Part shown: positions 25,142-34,207 of the stretch, one piece after another
Layout: each line of letters starts with the position of its first letter
How positions within the stretch are numbered: position 1 is the stretch's first letter
NCBI RefSeq assembly: GCF_000349205.1
Contig: NZ_APHR01000037.1
Location: 25,657 to 89,656 of the forward strand
Length of the DNA: 64,000 nucleotides
Direction: 5' to 3'
Origin: Methylophaga lonarensis MPL
GTDB lineage: Bacteria > Pseudomonadota > Gammaproteobacteria > Nitrosococcales > Methylophagaceae
The notes under the pieces: model-generated
Databases searched by the model: none
What the model saw: only the letters and a program-made list of their open reading frames with translations
What the model was told of the DNA's origin: nothing
Program-made: the position numbers and the translations under genes

Positions 25142-26375
25142 ACTGGCCTGGAAAAGCTTGTTGGAAAGAAAAGTCAGCATGATGCTGACGGTGTTAATGA
25201 TTGCGGTGAGCGCTTTTGTATTGCTCAGTGTCGAGACCATTCGCTATCAGGCGAAAGAGAGCTTCAGTCAGACCGTTTCCGGCGTGGATCTGATCGTTGG
25301 CGCCAGAACCGGGCAGTTAAATTTACTGCTGTATTCGGTGTTTCACATTGGTCATCCCAATAACAACATCTCCTGGCAAAGTTATCAGGACATTGCCAGC
25401 CACCAGGCCGTGGAATGGACAATTCCACTGTCGCTGGGAGATTCACATCGCGGCTATCGCGTCATTGGCACAAGCGATGCTTTTTTTGAGCATTTCCGTT
25501 ATGCCAACAGACAATCACTAAAGTTTGCCGATGGGCGACCATTCGATGACACTTTTGACGTGGTGATCGGTGCCGCTGTTGCCAGACAATTAGGTTATGA
25601 ATTAGGCCGAAAAATTGTGCTTGCCCATGGCATTGCAGCCGTCAGTTTCAGTCAGCATGATGATTACCCGTTTGAGATAGTGGGCATCTTGGCGCCGACG
25701 GGTACCCCGATTGATCAATCACTGTTTGTCAGTCTGAATGGTATAGAGGCTATCCATGTCAACTGGCAGCACGGTGCGCCCATACCCGGATCAGGCAGAG
25801 TTGATCCTGACAGTGTTGATCTGACACCTGACTCCATTACTGCATTTATGGTCGGCCTCACTTCGAGAATTCAGACATTCAATGTGCAGCGCATGGTCAA
25901 TGATTATCGTCAGGAAGCACTGATGGCGATTCTTCCCGGCGCAACACTCAGTGAATTGTGGCGAATGCTCGGTTCAGTTGAAAATCTGTTGCGATTGATT
26001 TCGATGCTGGTACTCACAGGCGCCTTGTTTGGCATGTGTAATATGTTACTGGCATCAATGCGTGAGCGACGCTATGAAATGTCGGTACTTCGGGCACTGG
26101 GTTATGGTCCGTGGACAGTCTTCAGCCTATTGCAACTGGAAGCGCTGATCATGTCCGTGGTTGCGATATTAGTGGCGGTTGCCGGACTGCATTTAGCTGT
26201 GCATATCATGCATGATCAGCTAATGGTCGATTACAGTCTGCATTTGTCAGGACAACTGCTTAACAGCGAACTGTGGCAAATGATTGGCTTGATATTGGTG
26301 GCGACTTTTGTGGTTGCGCTATTGCCTGCCGTCAGTGCTTATCGACATGCTTTGCATACCAATCTGGGACGCTGA
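25131..26375 (+). CDS. FtsX-like ABC permease of the Zrg-type system
   Basis: A 414-residue inner-membrane protein with MacB/FtsX layout: one N-terminal helix (about residues 15-32), a long periplasmic domain (GVDLIVGARTGQLNLLLYSV onward) and three C-terminal helices with the LRALGYGPWTVFSLL segment between. The start lies inside the end of the ATPase gene (11-base overlap), so the pair is translationally coupled. Given the DUF3299 gene next door and ZrgA upstream in the island, a role in zinc acquisition is likely. Confidence 0.88.
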   Translation: MLFKLAWKSLLERKVSMMLTVLMIAVSAFVLLSVETIRYQAKESFSQTVSGVDLIVGARTGQLNLLLYSVFHIGHPNNNISWQSYQDIASHQAVEWTIPLSLGDSHRGYRVIGTSDAFFEHFRYANRQSLKFADGRPFDDTFDVVIGAAVARQLGYELGRKIVLAHGIAAVSFSQHDDYPFEIVGILAPTGTPIDQSLFVSLNGIEAIHVNWQHGAPIPGSGRVDPDSVDLTPDSITAFMVGLTSRIQTFNVQRMVNDYRQEALMAILPGATLSELWRMLGSVENLLRLISMLVLTGALFGMCNMLLASMRERRYEMSVLRALGYGPWTVFSLLQLEALIMSVVAILVAVAGLHLAVHIMHDQLMVDYSLHLSGQLLNSELWQMIGLILVATFVVALLPAVSAYRHALHTNLGR

Positions 26376-26386
26376 TAAACGCGTTG

Positions 26387-26773
26387 CTAGATGAGTCTTA
26401 ATGCAGGCAAATGACTACGAATGTGGTTTTTGATTTCCTCGACACTGACTCGAAACACCAGCGGATAGATGTGTTGCTGACTGTTGGGTTCAATGATCGG
26501 GGTGATTTCATAGCCTTCCAGAAATAGCTCGACGCGAGCCTGACAGACTTTTTGGATGCCACCACTAAAGGCCTGATTGTCGGCGGCACTGGATTGATCT
26601 TCGCCCACCGTCCATTCGAGTTCCTGCCATTGTTGATAGCAGTGATCGGTCAGTTGTGTGACCAGCTGGTTAGTGCGTTCGGCATGATCAATCGGCGACT
26701 GCTGTACATCAGTTGTCTGATCACAGCCAGCCAGTAATAATGCCATGGCACACAATGCTGATAATCTCTGCAT
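26387..26773 (-). CDS. Hypothetical lipoprotein
   Basis: A 128-residue predicted lipoprotein: signal peptide with lipobox LLAGC (Cys17), then about 110 residues containing a pair of cysteines (HCYQQW and KVCQAR) and an IIEPNSQQHIYPLVFRVS strand. I recognise no family. It is convergent with the FtsX-like permease (11 bases) and is probably unrelated to the zinc system. Complete start and stop. Confidence 0.65.
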   Translation of the reverse strand: MQRLSALCAMALLLAGCDQTTDVQQSPIDHAERTNQLVTQLTDHCYQQWQELEWTVGEDQSSAADNQAFSGGIQKVCQARVELFLEGYEITPIIEPNSQQHIYPLVFRVSVEEIKNHIRSHLPALRLI

Positions 26774-26903
26774 GTTTCATCTCAGCCTCGAAGACATTGA
26801 CTGAAAAATACCACCAAACCAAAATTCAATCCAATATCGGAGAGTAATCAGCTTAGATTTTTAGTCTATCAAGTCATCGGCAAAACATTGACTGGAGGCA
26901 AAA

Positions 26904-27221
26904 GTGACAGAGTTTTCAATAACTGGCTGGGTGCTGCTTGTCATTTTGGCAGTTATCGGCGGTGGCATGACTGGCTTGTTTGCCGGTTACATGTATCAAC
27001 TCGGTAAGAAGCGCTTTGGTCATGCATTAGCGTTCTCGCTCAATATGGTGTTTTGGGTGGTCGCGCTCTGGGCTTTGTTCGGCCTTGGTCGCGAAGATAA
27101 CCTGTTCTTGTTTTATTGCCTGTTGCTGCTGTTTTATGCACTGGGCATGTTGTTTTCCAACTTTCCTCCGACCCGCAATCAGCAAGCCGACGCTATCTAT
27201 GAGCCGGAGAACAGACCTTGA
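26904..27221 (+). CDS. Small inner-membrane protein, three helices
   Basis: A 105-residue hydrophobic protein with three predicted membrane helices (about 8-28, 45-62, 66-84) and a polar tail. Start is GTG; GGAGG lies five to six bases upstream, which decides it. GGGMTGLFAGYMYQLGKKR after the first helix is the only notable segment. No family recognised. It converges on the TetR gene. Confidence 0.65.
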   Translation: MTEFSITGWVLLVILAVIGGGMTGLFAGYMYQLGKKRFGHALAFSLNMVFWVVALWALFGLGREDNLFLFYCLLLLFYALGMLFSNFPPTRNQQADAIYEPENRP

Positions 27222-27233
27222 GATCACAAGCCT

Positions 27234-27827
27234 CTAGTCTGTTTTACTGTCGCGAAACAGACATCGACTGAACCGCTCGGCAATCGATAATTTGAAATCC
27301 AGCAATTGCCGAGTGGCTTGGTATTGATGAGAACGATCATTGAGCCAGAAGCCAAACGTTGCGATGTAGATACTGGTCAGTGCTGTCTCTTCCAGTGCCC
27401 GGCGTGGCAGAGGTGCATTGCGCTGCGCGGCCTCGCGTAACCATTGCACCGTGCGACTGATTCGCATAATCGCAGGAAACTGGATGTGCACATGACCAAA
27501 CTCAAGTTTGGCGGCGATCATTTGTCGGGTGACTTGCTGTTGTTTGCCTAAAGCCTCAAACCAGGCCATCAGACAATGAACGATTTTTTGGCGTGCCGAC
27601 ATCTCTAAGAAACCGGTTTGCTCACAAGCGTCAAGCATCGCTTGATCGGCACGGTCAAACCAGGCATCAACTATGGCATCTTTCTCGTTAAATTGTGATC
27701 GTATGTCATTGAGGCTGATGCCAAGTTTTTCTGCGACTTGATAAAGTCTGAGCGATTCCCAGTCTGACTGGGCGGCCAGCATGACAGCTGTGTCAATAAT
27801 GGCATCGGTGAGGGGTGTTTCAGACAT
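27234..27827 (-). CDS. TetR/AcrR-family transcriptional regulator
   Basis: About 197 residues. The N-terminal TetR helix-turn-helix is seen at residues 8-55 (IIDTAVMLAAQSDWESL, then YQVAEKLGISLNDIRSQF), followed by an all-helical ligand/dimer domain. The frame opens with an ATG at 27845, but AGAGGA upstream of 27827 and the MSETPLTD start favour 27827. It lies downstream of pqqA on the same strand, behind a strong terminator, so regulation by read-through is unlikely. Target genes unknown. Confidence 0.82.
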   Translation of the reverse strand: MSETPLTDAIIDTAVMLAAQSDWESLRLYQVAEKLGISLNDIRSQFNEKDAIVDAWFDRADQAMLDACEQTGFLEMSARQKIVHCLMAWFEALGKQQQVTRQMIAAKLEFGHVHIQFPAIMRISRTVQWLREAAQRNAPLPRRALEETALTSIYIATFGFWLNDRSHQYQATRQLLDFKLSIAERFSRCLFRDSKTD

Positions 27828-27881
27828 CAGATTATTCCTCTGCACTCATGGCACCAGAATAATCTGCAAACGCTAAAAACA

Positions 27882-27910
27882 CAAAAGCCCCGGGGTTACC
27901 GGGGCTTTTG
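27882..27910 (-). terminator. Terminator after pqqA
   Basis: Perfect 12-bp stem CAAAAGCCCCGG/CCGGGGCTTTTG with a 5-base loop, followed on the minus strand by a T-rich tract (TGTTTTTAG). It sits 17 bases beyond the pqqA stop, so pqqA is a monocistronic unit. Confidence 0.9.
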
Positions 27911-27927
27911 CAGGCATATCGCTCTAA

Positions 27928-27999
27928 TTAGCGATTGCAGATATACATAGTGACTTCAAAGCCGAAACGCATATCTGAGTATTCTGGTTTAGTCCACAT
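27928..27999 (-). CDS. pqqA: PQQ precursor peptide PqqA
   Basis: A 23-residue peptide beginning [10 protein letters not shown] and ending TMYICNR. It is the ribosomal precursor whose Glu and Tyr are cross-linked by PqqE to build pyrroloquinoline quinone, the cofactor of methanol dehydrogenase. The hallmark E-V-T-M-Y is present: Glu15 and Tyr19, three residues apart. The length and W-x-K-P...R-x-G-F-E-V-T-x-Y-I-x-N-R pattern match Klebsiella-type PqqA. AGGA lies 7 bases before the ATG. No pqqB, C, D or E gene is adjacent, and a terminator follows, so it is an orphan precursor gene feeding a pathway encoded elsewhere. Confidence 0.96.
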   Translation of the reverse strand: MWTKPEYSDMRFGFEVTMYICNR

Positions 28000-28130
28000 G
28001 GTCGTATCCTCAACTGATTGATGTGTGTGGTCATCCGTTCAGATTCAACCACAGCTTCATGTTAACTTGGCCGCTAATATTAAAAATCAGCTTGATACTC
28101 GATTATGGTCAGGATTTTTCTGAACATAAA

Positions 28131-28163
28131 AAAAAGCCCTGCTGAAAATCAGCAGGGCTTTTT
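28131..28163 (-). terminator. Terminator after cspA
   Basis: Perfect 15-bp stem AAAAAGCCCTGCTGA with its complement, 3-base loop, running into T5 on the minus strand; 22 bases past the cold-shock gene stop. Confidence 0.93.
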
Positions 28164-28185
28164 GGTAAGCGTCTATCGTGGACTA

Positions 28186-28392
28186 TTACAGTCTGACGAT
28201 GTTTTCGGCTTGTGGACCTTTTTGGCCTTGAGTCACAGTGAACTCAACGCGTTGGCCTTCGGCCAGGCTTTTGAAACCTTCGCCTTGGATTTGGCTGAAG
28301 TGAGCAAAAACGTCAGGGCCGTTTTCTTGTTCGATGAAACCGAAGCCTTTAGCGTCGTTAAACCATTTTACGGTACCAGTAGAAGTAGCCAT
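28186..28392 (-). CDS. Cold-shock protein (CspA family)
   Basis: A 68-residue single cold-shock domain with RNA-binding motifs KGFGFI (RNP1) and VFAHF (RNP2), plus GTVKWFN at the start. It binds single-stranded RNA/DNA and melts RNA structure. The family number (CspA, C, D, E) cannot be set from sequence. About 430 bases separate it from the next gene, so it probably has a long structured 5' leader as many csp genes do. Confidence 0.96.
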   Translation of the reverse strand: MATSTGTVKWFNDAKGFGFIEQENGPDVFAHFSQIQGEGFKSLAEGQRVEFTVTQGQKGPQAENIVRL

Positions 28393-28828
28393 GTTAAATT
28401 TCCTATTCGTAAATATAAAAACTGCCCAGTTGGGCCTCGCTGGAAAAGAGCATGATTGTTACAAACAGGACGAGCTACGGCAGCGGTGACACTTAAGGTA
28501 AAACTTCGAAATGCGTAAATAATCATCAAGCGGTTTTCAAGCAATTGATACTGTATAGGGATTTTTAAACAAGGTCAAAACATTTTAACAGCCTGATTTT
28601 TATTATTTTGATGCCTTTAAAAGGCGACTTTTCAGTGATTCCCAGAAGGCCGTCAGCTTGCCGCTCTCCAGGAACATTTCTCAAGCGTGAATATTTTTAC
28701 AAATATCTGATTTATATAATCTTTATGGGTATATGTCTGGGTGAGTTGACAGATAATTACCCTATTGATTGTGATGATAATAGCTGTTAGCGTGGGTATG
28801 CAGCTGATGCAATGAGAGGAGAATTCCA
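28393..28828. other. Intergenic region between cspA and the alcohol dehydrogenase gene
   Basis: About 435 bases, AT-rich, with divergent genes on both sides. It must hold the cspA promoter and leader and the promoter of the dehydrogenase gene. A TATAAT hexamer is seen near 28710, and TTGACA near 28747, but no well-spaced pair that I would defend. The short open frames here have no supporting features. Confidence 0.5.
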
Positions 28829-29902
28829 ATGGCAATGATGAAAGCGGCGGTGTTTGTCGAACCCGGGCGAATTGAAATCGAAGATAAACCCATTCCGGAT
28901 GTTGGGCCCAATGAAGCCTTGATCAGAATCACGACGACGACAATCTGTGGAACAGATGTGCATATCCTGAAAGGGGAATACCCGGTCGCGCCTGGATTGA
29001 CCATCGGTCATGAGCCAGTCGGTGTGATTGAAAAGCTAGGACGTAATGTTCAGGGATATCAGGAAGGACAGCGTGTGATTGCTGGTGCCATCTGTCCAAG
29101 TTTTTCCTCTTATGCCTGTCAGGATGGCTGTTCGGCTCAAGATGGTGGTTCACACAGTCATGGCTACAAACCCATGGGGGGCTGGCGTTTTGGCAACACC
29201 ATTGACGGTGCACAAGCCGAGTATCTTTTAGTGCCGGATGCTCAGGCCAATTTGTCACCAGTTCCTGAAAATCTAAGTGATGAGCAGGTGTTAATGTGTC
29301 CTGACATCATGTCCACTGGTTTTGCTGGCGCAGAATCAGCCAATATCCGTATTGGTGACATAGTGGCGGTGTTTGCCCAAGGTCCCATTGGCCTGTGTGC
29401 AACAGCAGGTGCTCGCTTACGCGGAGCGAGTCTGATTATTGCGGTCGATGGAGTGGATGAGCGGCTTACCATGGCCAAGCAAATGGGCGCAGACATCACA
29501 CTGGATTTTCGTAAAGATGATGTGGTCGCCGAGATCATGAAACTGACCGGTGGTCGCGGGGTGGATGCCTCGATAGAGGCGCTTGGCTTGCAGCAGACAT
29601 TTGAGTCGGCACTTCGAGTGCTTAAACCTGGCGGCACCCTGTCTAGCCTCGGGGTGTACTCCGGCAATCTGACTATCCCGCTTGATGCTTTTTGTGCGGG
29701 CCTTGGCGACCATAAAATCATCACTTCATTGTGTCCTGGAGGCAAGGAACGCATGCGCAGGTTGATGGATATTATTGCTTCGGGACGTCTGGATCTTGGA
29801 GCGATGGTGACTCATCGTTTCAAACTTGAGCAGATAAAAGAGGCCTATGAGCTGTTTTCACATCAGCGTGATGGCGTACTCAAGGTCGCCATTGAGACCT
29901 GA
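28829..29902 (+). CDS. Zinc-dependent alcohol dehydrogenase (medium-chain, secondary-ADH type)
   Basis: A 357-residue MDR-superfamily dehydrogenase. Catalytic-zinc ligands are visible: Cys40 (TICGTD), His61-Glu62 (GHEPVG) and an Asp in LMCPDIMSTG, the Asp being typical of the Clostridium/Thermoanaerobacter secondary-alcohol dehydrogenase branch. A Rossmann VFAQGPIGLCA motif binds the nucleotide. GAGAGGAG precedes the ATG. An extra Cys/Ser/His-rich insertion (CPSFSSYACQDGCSAQDGG) is present around residue 90. Substrate and cofactor preference not determinable. Confidence 0.9.
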   Translation: MAMMKAAVFVEPGRIEIEDKPIPDVGPNEALIRITTTTICGTDVHILKGEYPVAPGLTIGHEPVGVIEKLGRNVQGYQEGQRVIAGAICPSFSSYACQDGCSAQDGGSHSHGYKPMGGWRFGNTIDGAQAEYLLVPDAQANLSPVPENLSDEQVLMCPDIMSTGFAGAESANIRIGDIVAVFAQGPIGLCATAGARLRGASLIIAVDGVDERLTMAKQMGADITLDFRKDDVVAEIMKLTGGRGVDASIEALGLQQTFESALRVLKPGGTLSSLGVYSGNLTIPLDAFCAGLGDHKIITSLCPGGKERMRRLMDIIASGRLDLGAMVTHRFKLEQIKEAYELFSHQRDGVLKVAIET

Positions 29903-29986
29903 AATCTCTTTCTCGGTCCCTATTGAGGAACTCACTATTTTGGATCTGGTCGGCTAATACTTGTTGGTAAAGATACAAGGAGCATC

Positions 29987-30394
29987 ATGAAATTAGTATC
30001 ACTTGCATCCGCCGTTGTACTGATGACTGTCCCACAGCTGCATGCAGCAGAATCAGAGCGTGTCTGGTCTGCGATTGGTAAAGAAGGCGGTGTCAGTTTC
30101 TTTGCAGACCTGACCACTATTGATCGACAGTCAGGCAATGCCACTATGTGGATGTTGTCAGACTTTGCTGAGGCTAGAGAAGATCGCAGCAGTGGCGAAG
30201 CGTTCGTTTCACAGATGGGTTTTTTTGAATTCGACTGTCAACAAGCCAAGTCGCGTATTCTTTATTATTCACGTCATACTGAACATCAGGCGGGTGGTGA
30301 AACAATCTTCGAACGTGATTTACCGGATAACGATTGGCGACCAGTTCCTGAAGAGACGCAGCGGGATGCTGAACGCATGCTTGCCTGTGACTGA
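29987..30394 (+). CDS. Secreted protein, surface-adhesin E-like
   Basis: A 135-residue secreted protein: signal peptide ending near LHA-AES (residue 20), then a domain with the pattern W-x-x-I...FFADLTTI, a MWMLSDF strand, E-F-D-C and a final Cys (MLACD). The two cysteines could pair. This matches a widespread short-exported family labelled surface-adhesin E or similar; its function is not established. Complete start and stop; bounded by a bidirectional terminator. Confidence 0.7.
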   Translation: MKLVSLASAVVLMTVPQLHAAESERVWSAIGKEGGVSFFADLTTIDRQSGNATMWMLSDFAEAREDRSSGEAFVSQMGFFEFDCQQAKSRILYYSRHTEHQAGGETIFERDLPDNDWRPVPEETQRDAERMLACD

Positions 30395-30413
30395 GCTGGT
30401 TTGATTGGTGATA

Positions 30414-30442
30414 AAAAAGGGCGCTCATCGAGCGCCCTTTTT
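30414..30442. terminator. Bidirectional terminator
   Basis: AAAAAGGGCGCTC-ATC-GAGCGCCCTTTTT: perfect stem with A5 and T5 flanks, between the convergent secreted-protein and cupin genes. Serves both. Confidence 0.93.
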
Positions 30443-30463
30443 ATTGGCAAAAACAAACAGCGT

Positions 30464-30739
30464 TTAATCGTAGCTGTAATGTTTTTTCAGTTGTTTGGTG
30501 ACGCGCCACATGCTTTTCAGTCCGGCTGGAAATTCTACATAGTCACCAGGAACGATGGTGACAGACGCCGCACCATCTGGAGTGACAACAATTTCACCTT
30601 CGAGAATATAGGCTTTTTCGGTTTCATCGAAGTCCAGTCTGAATTCTGTTACCGGGCAATCCCAAGTCTCCCAACTGGCAACGCCAATTTGCTTGAGAAA
30701 ATCTTCAGTCGGGTTCTTCACAATCTTGATTTCTGGCAT
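30464..30739 (-). CDS. Small cupin-domain protein (Cupin_3/DUF861 type)
   Basis: A 91-residue single-cupin protein beginning MPEIKIVKNPTEDFLKQIGV. Strand pattern WETWDCPVTEFRLDFDETEKAYILEGEIVVTPDG, with the E-K-A-Y-I-L-E-G cupin motif 1, then PGDYVEFPAGLKSMW as motif 2. Conventional His ligands are missing or replaced, so metal binding is doubtful. An ATG at 30829 extends the frame without homology; AGGATAG before 30739 supports the shorter form. Function unknown, like most Cupin_3 proteins. Confidence 0.85.
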   Translation of the reverse strand: MPEIKIVKNPTEDFLKQIGVASWETWDCPVTEFRLDFDETEKAYILEGEIVVTPDGAASVTIVPGDYVEFPAGLKSMWRVTKQLKKHYSYD

Positions 30740-30977
30740 AACTATCCTGAATAAACTTAATGATAAATCAGGGTCGAGCGGGGAGACCCTGACTGGAAGC
30801 AGGTAACCCAAGGCCTGTTGATCTTTCATCGCTGCCTCCGAAACATCAACAGGCCCTGGTCATTGTTACATGCTGCGGCTGTCAGTCATTGACCGGGGAA
30901 TAATAGCAAAAAAGCAATCGCATCGGCATAATCTACGACCTGTATTCAGCGCGCATCTTAGTTTGGGAGAGACAACA

Positions 30978-31328
30978 ATGGCCTGGCTCATTAGCAAGTA
31001 CCTCATTACCGCGGGAATGGTGGTACTGATTTCAGAGATCGCCAAGCGCAGTGACAAACTCGGTGCACTGGTGGCTGCCTTACCTTTAATCACGGTTTTG
31101 ACCTTGTTATGGCTGTATTTTGAAAAACAGCCGGCGGACAAAATTGCCAATCATGCCTGGTACACGTTTTGGTATGTGATCCCTACATTGCCAATGTTCC
31201 TGGTATTTCCTTACATGATGCAACGATATGGCTTCTGGCCAGCGATGCTGGTGTCTATCCCGATCACCATGGGCTCATTTTTGCTGTTTGCACTCATTGT
31301 CAAACGTTTCGGCATACACTTGATCTAA
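30978..31328 (+). CDS. DUF3147 family inner-membrane protein
   Basis: A 116-residue protein with four predicted membrane helices, and the DUF3147-type segment [21 protein letters not shown] between helices 1 and 2. GGGAGAG lies seven bases before the ATG at 30978; an upstream extension to 30870 has no support. Its 3' end overlaps the C-terminal codons of the convergent malic enzyme by 54 bases. Function unknown. Confidence 0.8.
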   Translation: MAWLISKYLITAGMVVLISEIAKRSDKLGALVAALPLITVLTLLWLYFEKQPADKIANHAWYTFWYVIPTLPMFLVFPYMMQRYGFWPAMLVSIPITMGSFLLFALIVKRFGIHLI

Positions 31329-33035
31329 AGCCTGTTTTGCAACTTGATACGGGCGGTAGCGTGGTCTCCACAGGTGTTGTTTGATTGCGTGGTGAATCTG
31401 TGAATCATCCATCTCTGCTGCCAGACCTTGCGATTGTGCGACCTTGATAACACTGAACGCAATCGTCTGACTGAGTTCGAACACGTCATCAAGTGCAGGC
31501 AACAGTGCCGGATTCTCGCCAGCAGACTGACCAGCCGGTGAAGCTTCTGCCAATACCTCACTGGCCTGTGTCAGCATCTCATCAGTGATAGAGTGAATGT
31601 TGCCTGCAATGACTGCAAGGCCAATACCGGGGAAAATATAACTGTTATTACACTGGGCAATCGGTATCCATTGATCATTTAGTTTTACCGGTTTAAATGG
31701 GCTGCCGGTGGCGATGATCGCCTGCCCTTGGGTCCAGTGCAGCAAATCTGAAGGCACTGCTTCAACGCGACTTGAAGGGTTACTTAATGGAAAAATAATC
31801 GGCCGCTGGCATTGACTGTGAAGTTGTTTGACCATGGCTTCATCAAACAGGCCGGGTTGACCTGAGACACCAATCAGTACTGTGGCAGCACTGAATTTGA
31901 TAGTGTCAGCCAGGCTGATGAATGTACTGTCGACTGGCCAGTGTTTGAGTTTATCGGCAGATTGAGCCAGTTGCTGTTGGAAGTCGAATAGACCCTGCAT
32001 ATCCGAACTCAGCAATCCCTGTCGGTCTACCATATAAATTCGGCTTCGTGCTTCGGCTTGTGTCAGACCTTCGGCCTGCATTTGAGTGACAATCTGTTCG
32101 GCAATGCCGCAGCCCGCAGAGCCGGCACCAGCAAAGACCAGTGTTTGATCTCGCAATTGTTCACCTTTGACCTTGCAGGCTGCCAACAGTGTGCCTACAG
32201 TGACGCTGGCTGTTCCCTGGATATCATCATTGAAACAGCAGATCTGTTGCCGATAGCGTTGCAGTAAGGGCAGTGCTTTTTGTTGCTCAAAATCTTCAAA
32301 TTGCAGCAGCACATCCGGCCACTTAGTCTGAGCAGCCTCGATAAACAGATCCACAAATGCATCGTAGTCATGGTCGCTGATACGCTTGTGTTGCCAGCCG
32401 ATGTAGAGCGGGTTATCAAGCAATTGGGGATTGTTGGTGCCAACATCAAGCATCACCGGCAGCGTCACTGCCGGGTCAATACCGGCACAGGCGGTGTAGA
32501 GTGAAAGTTTGCCAATCGGAATGCCCATTCCGCCTGCACCCTGATCGCCCAAACCCAGAATACGGCTGCCATCAGTGACCACGATAACCTTGATGTCCTG
32601 ATGATCAACGTTATCAAGCAACTCCTTGATTCGATGTCGATCCGGGTAGCTGATGAACAAGCCTCTGGGGCGGCGGTATATTTCGGAGAATTGCTCGCAG
32701 GCCTCACCGACAGTTGGGGTGTAAATCACCGGCATCATTTCATCAAGATGCTGTTCTAGCAGGTAGTAAAAAAGCGTTTCATTGGCATCCTGAAGCATTC
32801 GTAAATAGATGTGCTTATTGATGGCCTCGGAAAAGCTATTGTATTGATGGTAGGCGCGGGCGGCTTGTTGTTGCAGGCTTTCGATGCGTCCGGGTAGCAG
32901 GCCTTTTAATTTAAAGGCTTCTCGTTCTTCAGCGGTGAACGCTGTGCCTTTGTTGAGCAGTGAATTGGCCAGAAGATCGCTGCCTGTGCTCGAAACAAAA
33001 AGTGCTGCTTGTGCTGTCTGCTCTGGCTTTGACAT
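31275..33035 (-). CDS. maeA: NAD-type malic enzyme
   Basis: A 586-residue oxaloacetate-decarboxylating malate dehydrogenase that links the TCA cycle to pyruvate. Motifs: [16 protein letters not shown] (catalytic Tyr), [30 protein letters not shown] (nucleotide and malate binding), [10 protein letters not shown] (divalent metal and Asp) and [15 protein letters not shown]. The size and architecture match MaeA/SfcA rather than the larger MaeB, so NAD specificity is likely. The last 18 codons overlap the end of the DUF3147 gene on the other strand. Appears complete. Confidence 0.95.
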   Translation of the reverse strand: MSKPEQTAQAALFVSSTGSDLLANSLLNKGTAFTAEEREAFKLKGLLPGRIESLQQQAARAYHQYNSFSEAINKHIYLRMLQDANETLFYYLLEQHLDEMMPVIYTPTVGEACEQFSEIYRRPRGLFISYPDRHRIKELLDNVDHQDIKVIVVTDGSRILGLGDQGAGGMGIPIGKLSLYTACAGIDPAVTLPVMLDVGTNNPQLLDNPLYIGWQHKRISDHDYDAFVDLFIEAAQTKWPDVLLQFEDFEQQKALPLLQRYRQQICCFNDDIQGTASVTVGTLLAACKVKGEQLRDQTLVFAGAGSAGCGIAEQIVTQMQAEGLTQAEARSRIYMVDRQGLLSSDMQGLFDFQQQLAQSADKLKHWPVDSTFISLADTIKFSAATVLIGVSGQPGLFDEAMVKQLHSQCQRPIIFPLSNPSSRVEAVPSDLLHWTQGQAIIATGSPFKPVKLNDQWIPIAQCNNSYIFPGIGLAVIAGNIHSITDEMLTQASEVLAEASPAGQSAGENPALLPALDDVFELSQTIAFSVIKVAQSQGLAAEMDDSQIHHAIKQHLWRPRYRPYQVAKQALDQVYAETFDNECKQQK

Positions 33036-33182
33036 AAAGGACCCTTAGCGTCGAAACTGTTCAAATGTGTTGGCTTCACCATACCTTATGTTGAGATTGG
33101 ATTGCATCCGGCACAGTCCGATTGGCATGAGGAATTTTTGTTCAGTTGATTGTGTCAGAGACACTAATACAAGCCAAGCGAG

Positions 33183-33491
33183 ATGCCGATGAAAACTCCC
33201 CTGACCGTTCTGACGATGCTCAGCCTGAGCCTGTCAATGTCTGCTGCCTTGGCAAGCGACAACCCGCAATGCGAAATGATCGCCGCGCTGACCAGTGATT
33301 ATTATCACCACAAGCAAAGTGGCAAAAGCTATGACGAAGTCATGCAGCAACACAGGCCGGAGTTTGCCAATGATGAATTTTTAAGAATGGCCGACCTGGC
33401 TATCAATCTTGCTTATGCCTTGCCTGACGAGATGTCGGAGAGTGATGTTAAAGAGAAAGTGCATGAAAGCTGTGCCCGGTTTCAGCCATAA
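33183..33491 (+). CDS. Hypothetical secreted protein
   Basis: A 102-residue protein with a signal peptide (about residues 1-24, cleavage near ALA-SDN) and a mature helical region with two cysteines (NPQCEMI and HESCARF) likely disulfide-bonded. An in-frame ATG six bases later (33189) is an equal start candidate. No family recognised. Confidence 0.65.
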   Translation: MPMKTPLTVLTMLSLSLSMSAALASDNPQCEMIAALTSDYYHHKQSGKSYDEVMQQHRPEFANDEFLRMADLAINLAYALPDEMSESDVKEKVHESCARFQP

Positions 33492-33517
33492 CTTCGGTGT
33501 CACTTGATTTAAGTAAA

Positions 33518-34159
33518 TCAAAGTCGAGCAGACAGATTAGCGCTTGTCAGTAAAGGTTTTAGATAAGGCCAGATGTTTTCCAGCAATTGTGGTTGTGCTG
33601 CTTCTGTAGGGTGGAGCCCATCAGCTTGCATCATGGCATCGGCATCATAGACACCTTCAAGGAAAAACGGCAGCAAATCGACCTGATAAGCCTCGGCAAG
33701 CTCCCGATATATATCGGCAAAAGCGCGGGTATAACGTGGTCCATAATTGGGCGGTAATTCAATGCCCACCAGGAGGATTCGTGCGTCTGTCAGGGTCATT
33801 TGAATCATCTGTTCCAGATTGGCCCGAATCGATGGTAATGGGTGACCTCGCAGACCGTCATTTCCGCCGAGTTCAATGATGACCAAATCCGGCTGGTGTT
33901 GTGCAAGCAATCCGGGCAGTCGTGCAAGGCCACCTTCTGTGGTTTCGCCGCTGATACTGGCATTAACCACCTGCCAGTCAGGCGTGTTGTCATCGGAGAG
34001 TCTCTCTCGTAACAGGGCAACCCAGCTTTTATCCGTATCAATACCATAGGCAGCACTGAGGCTGTCGCCCACTACCAATAATACGGGTTCAGTTTCACTC
34101 GCCTTTAGCGGAGTAGTGAGCCAGAAACTGACACTGAGTAAAAAAATGAAAACTTTCAT
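33518..34159 (-). CDS. tesA: Periplasmic thioesterase/lysophospholipase TesA
   Basis: An SGNH-hydrolase of about 213 residues with signal peptide (MKVFIFLLSVSFWLTTP). Catalytic blocks: GDSLSAAYG (nucleophile Ser), an ISGETT segment with the oxyanion Gly, GGNDGLRG (Asn) and DGLHPTEAA (catalytic Asp and His). It hydrolyses acyl-thioesters and lysophospholipids. The frame extends upstream through the divergent gene to 34294; homology begins at 34159. Divergent to ybbA, exactly as in E. coli. Confidence 0.93.
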   Translation of the reverse strand: MKVFIFLLSVSFWLTTPLKASETEPVLLVVGDSLSAAYGIDTDKSWVALLRERLSDDNTPDWQVVNASISGETTEGGLARLPGLLAQHQPDLVIIELGGNDGLRGHPLPSIRANLEQMIQMTLTDARILLVGIELPPNYGPRYTRAFADIYRELAEAYQVDLLPFFLEGVYDADAMMQADGLHPTEAAQPQLLENIWPYLKPLLTSANLSARL

Positions 34160-34207
34160 AGTCAAAAAAGGGATCTCATGCAAACTGTAAGCAACAAAGG
34201 AGACGAT

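Noticed and set aside
28608..28790. 60-codon plus-strand frame before the dehydrogenase gene
   Set aside because: No ribosome-binding site, no recognisable motif, low-complexity AT-rich region; more likely promoter DNA.
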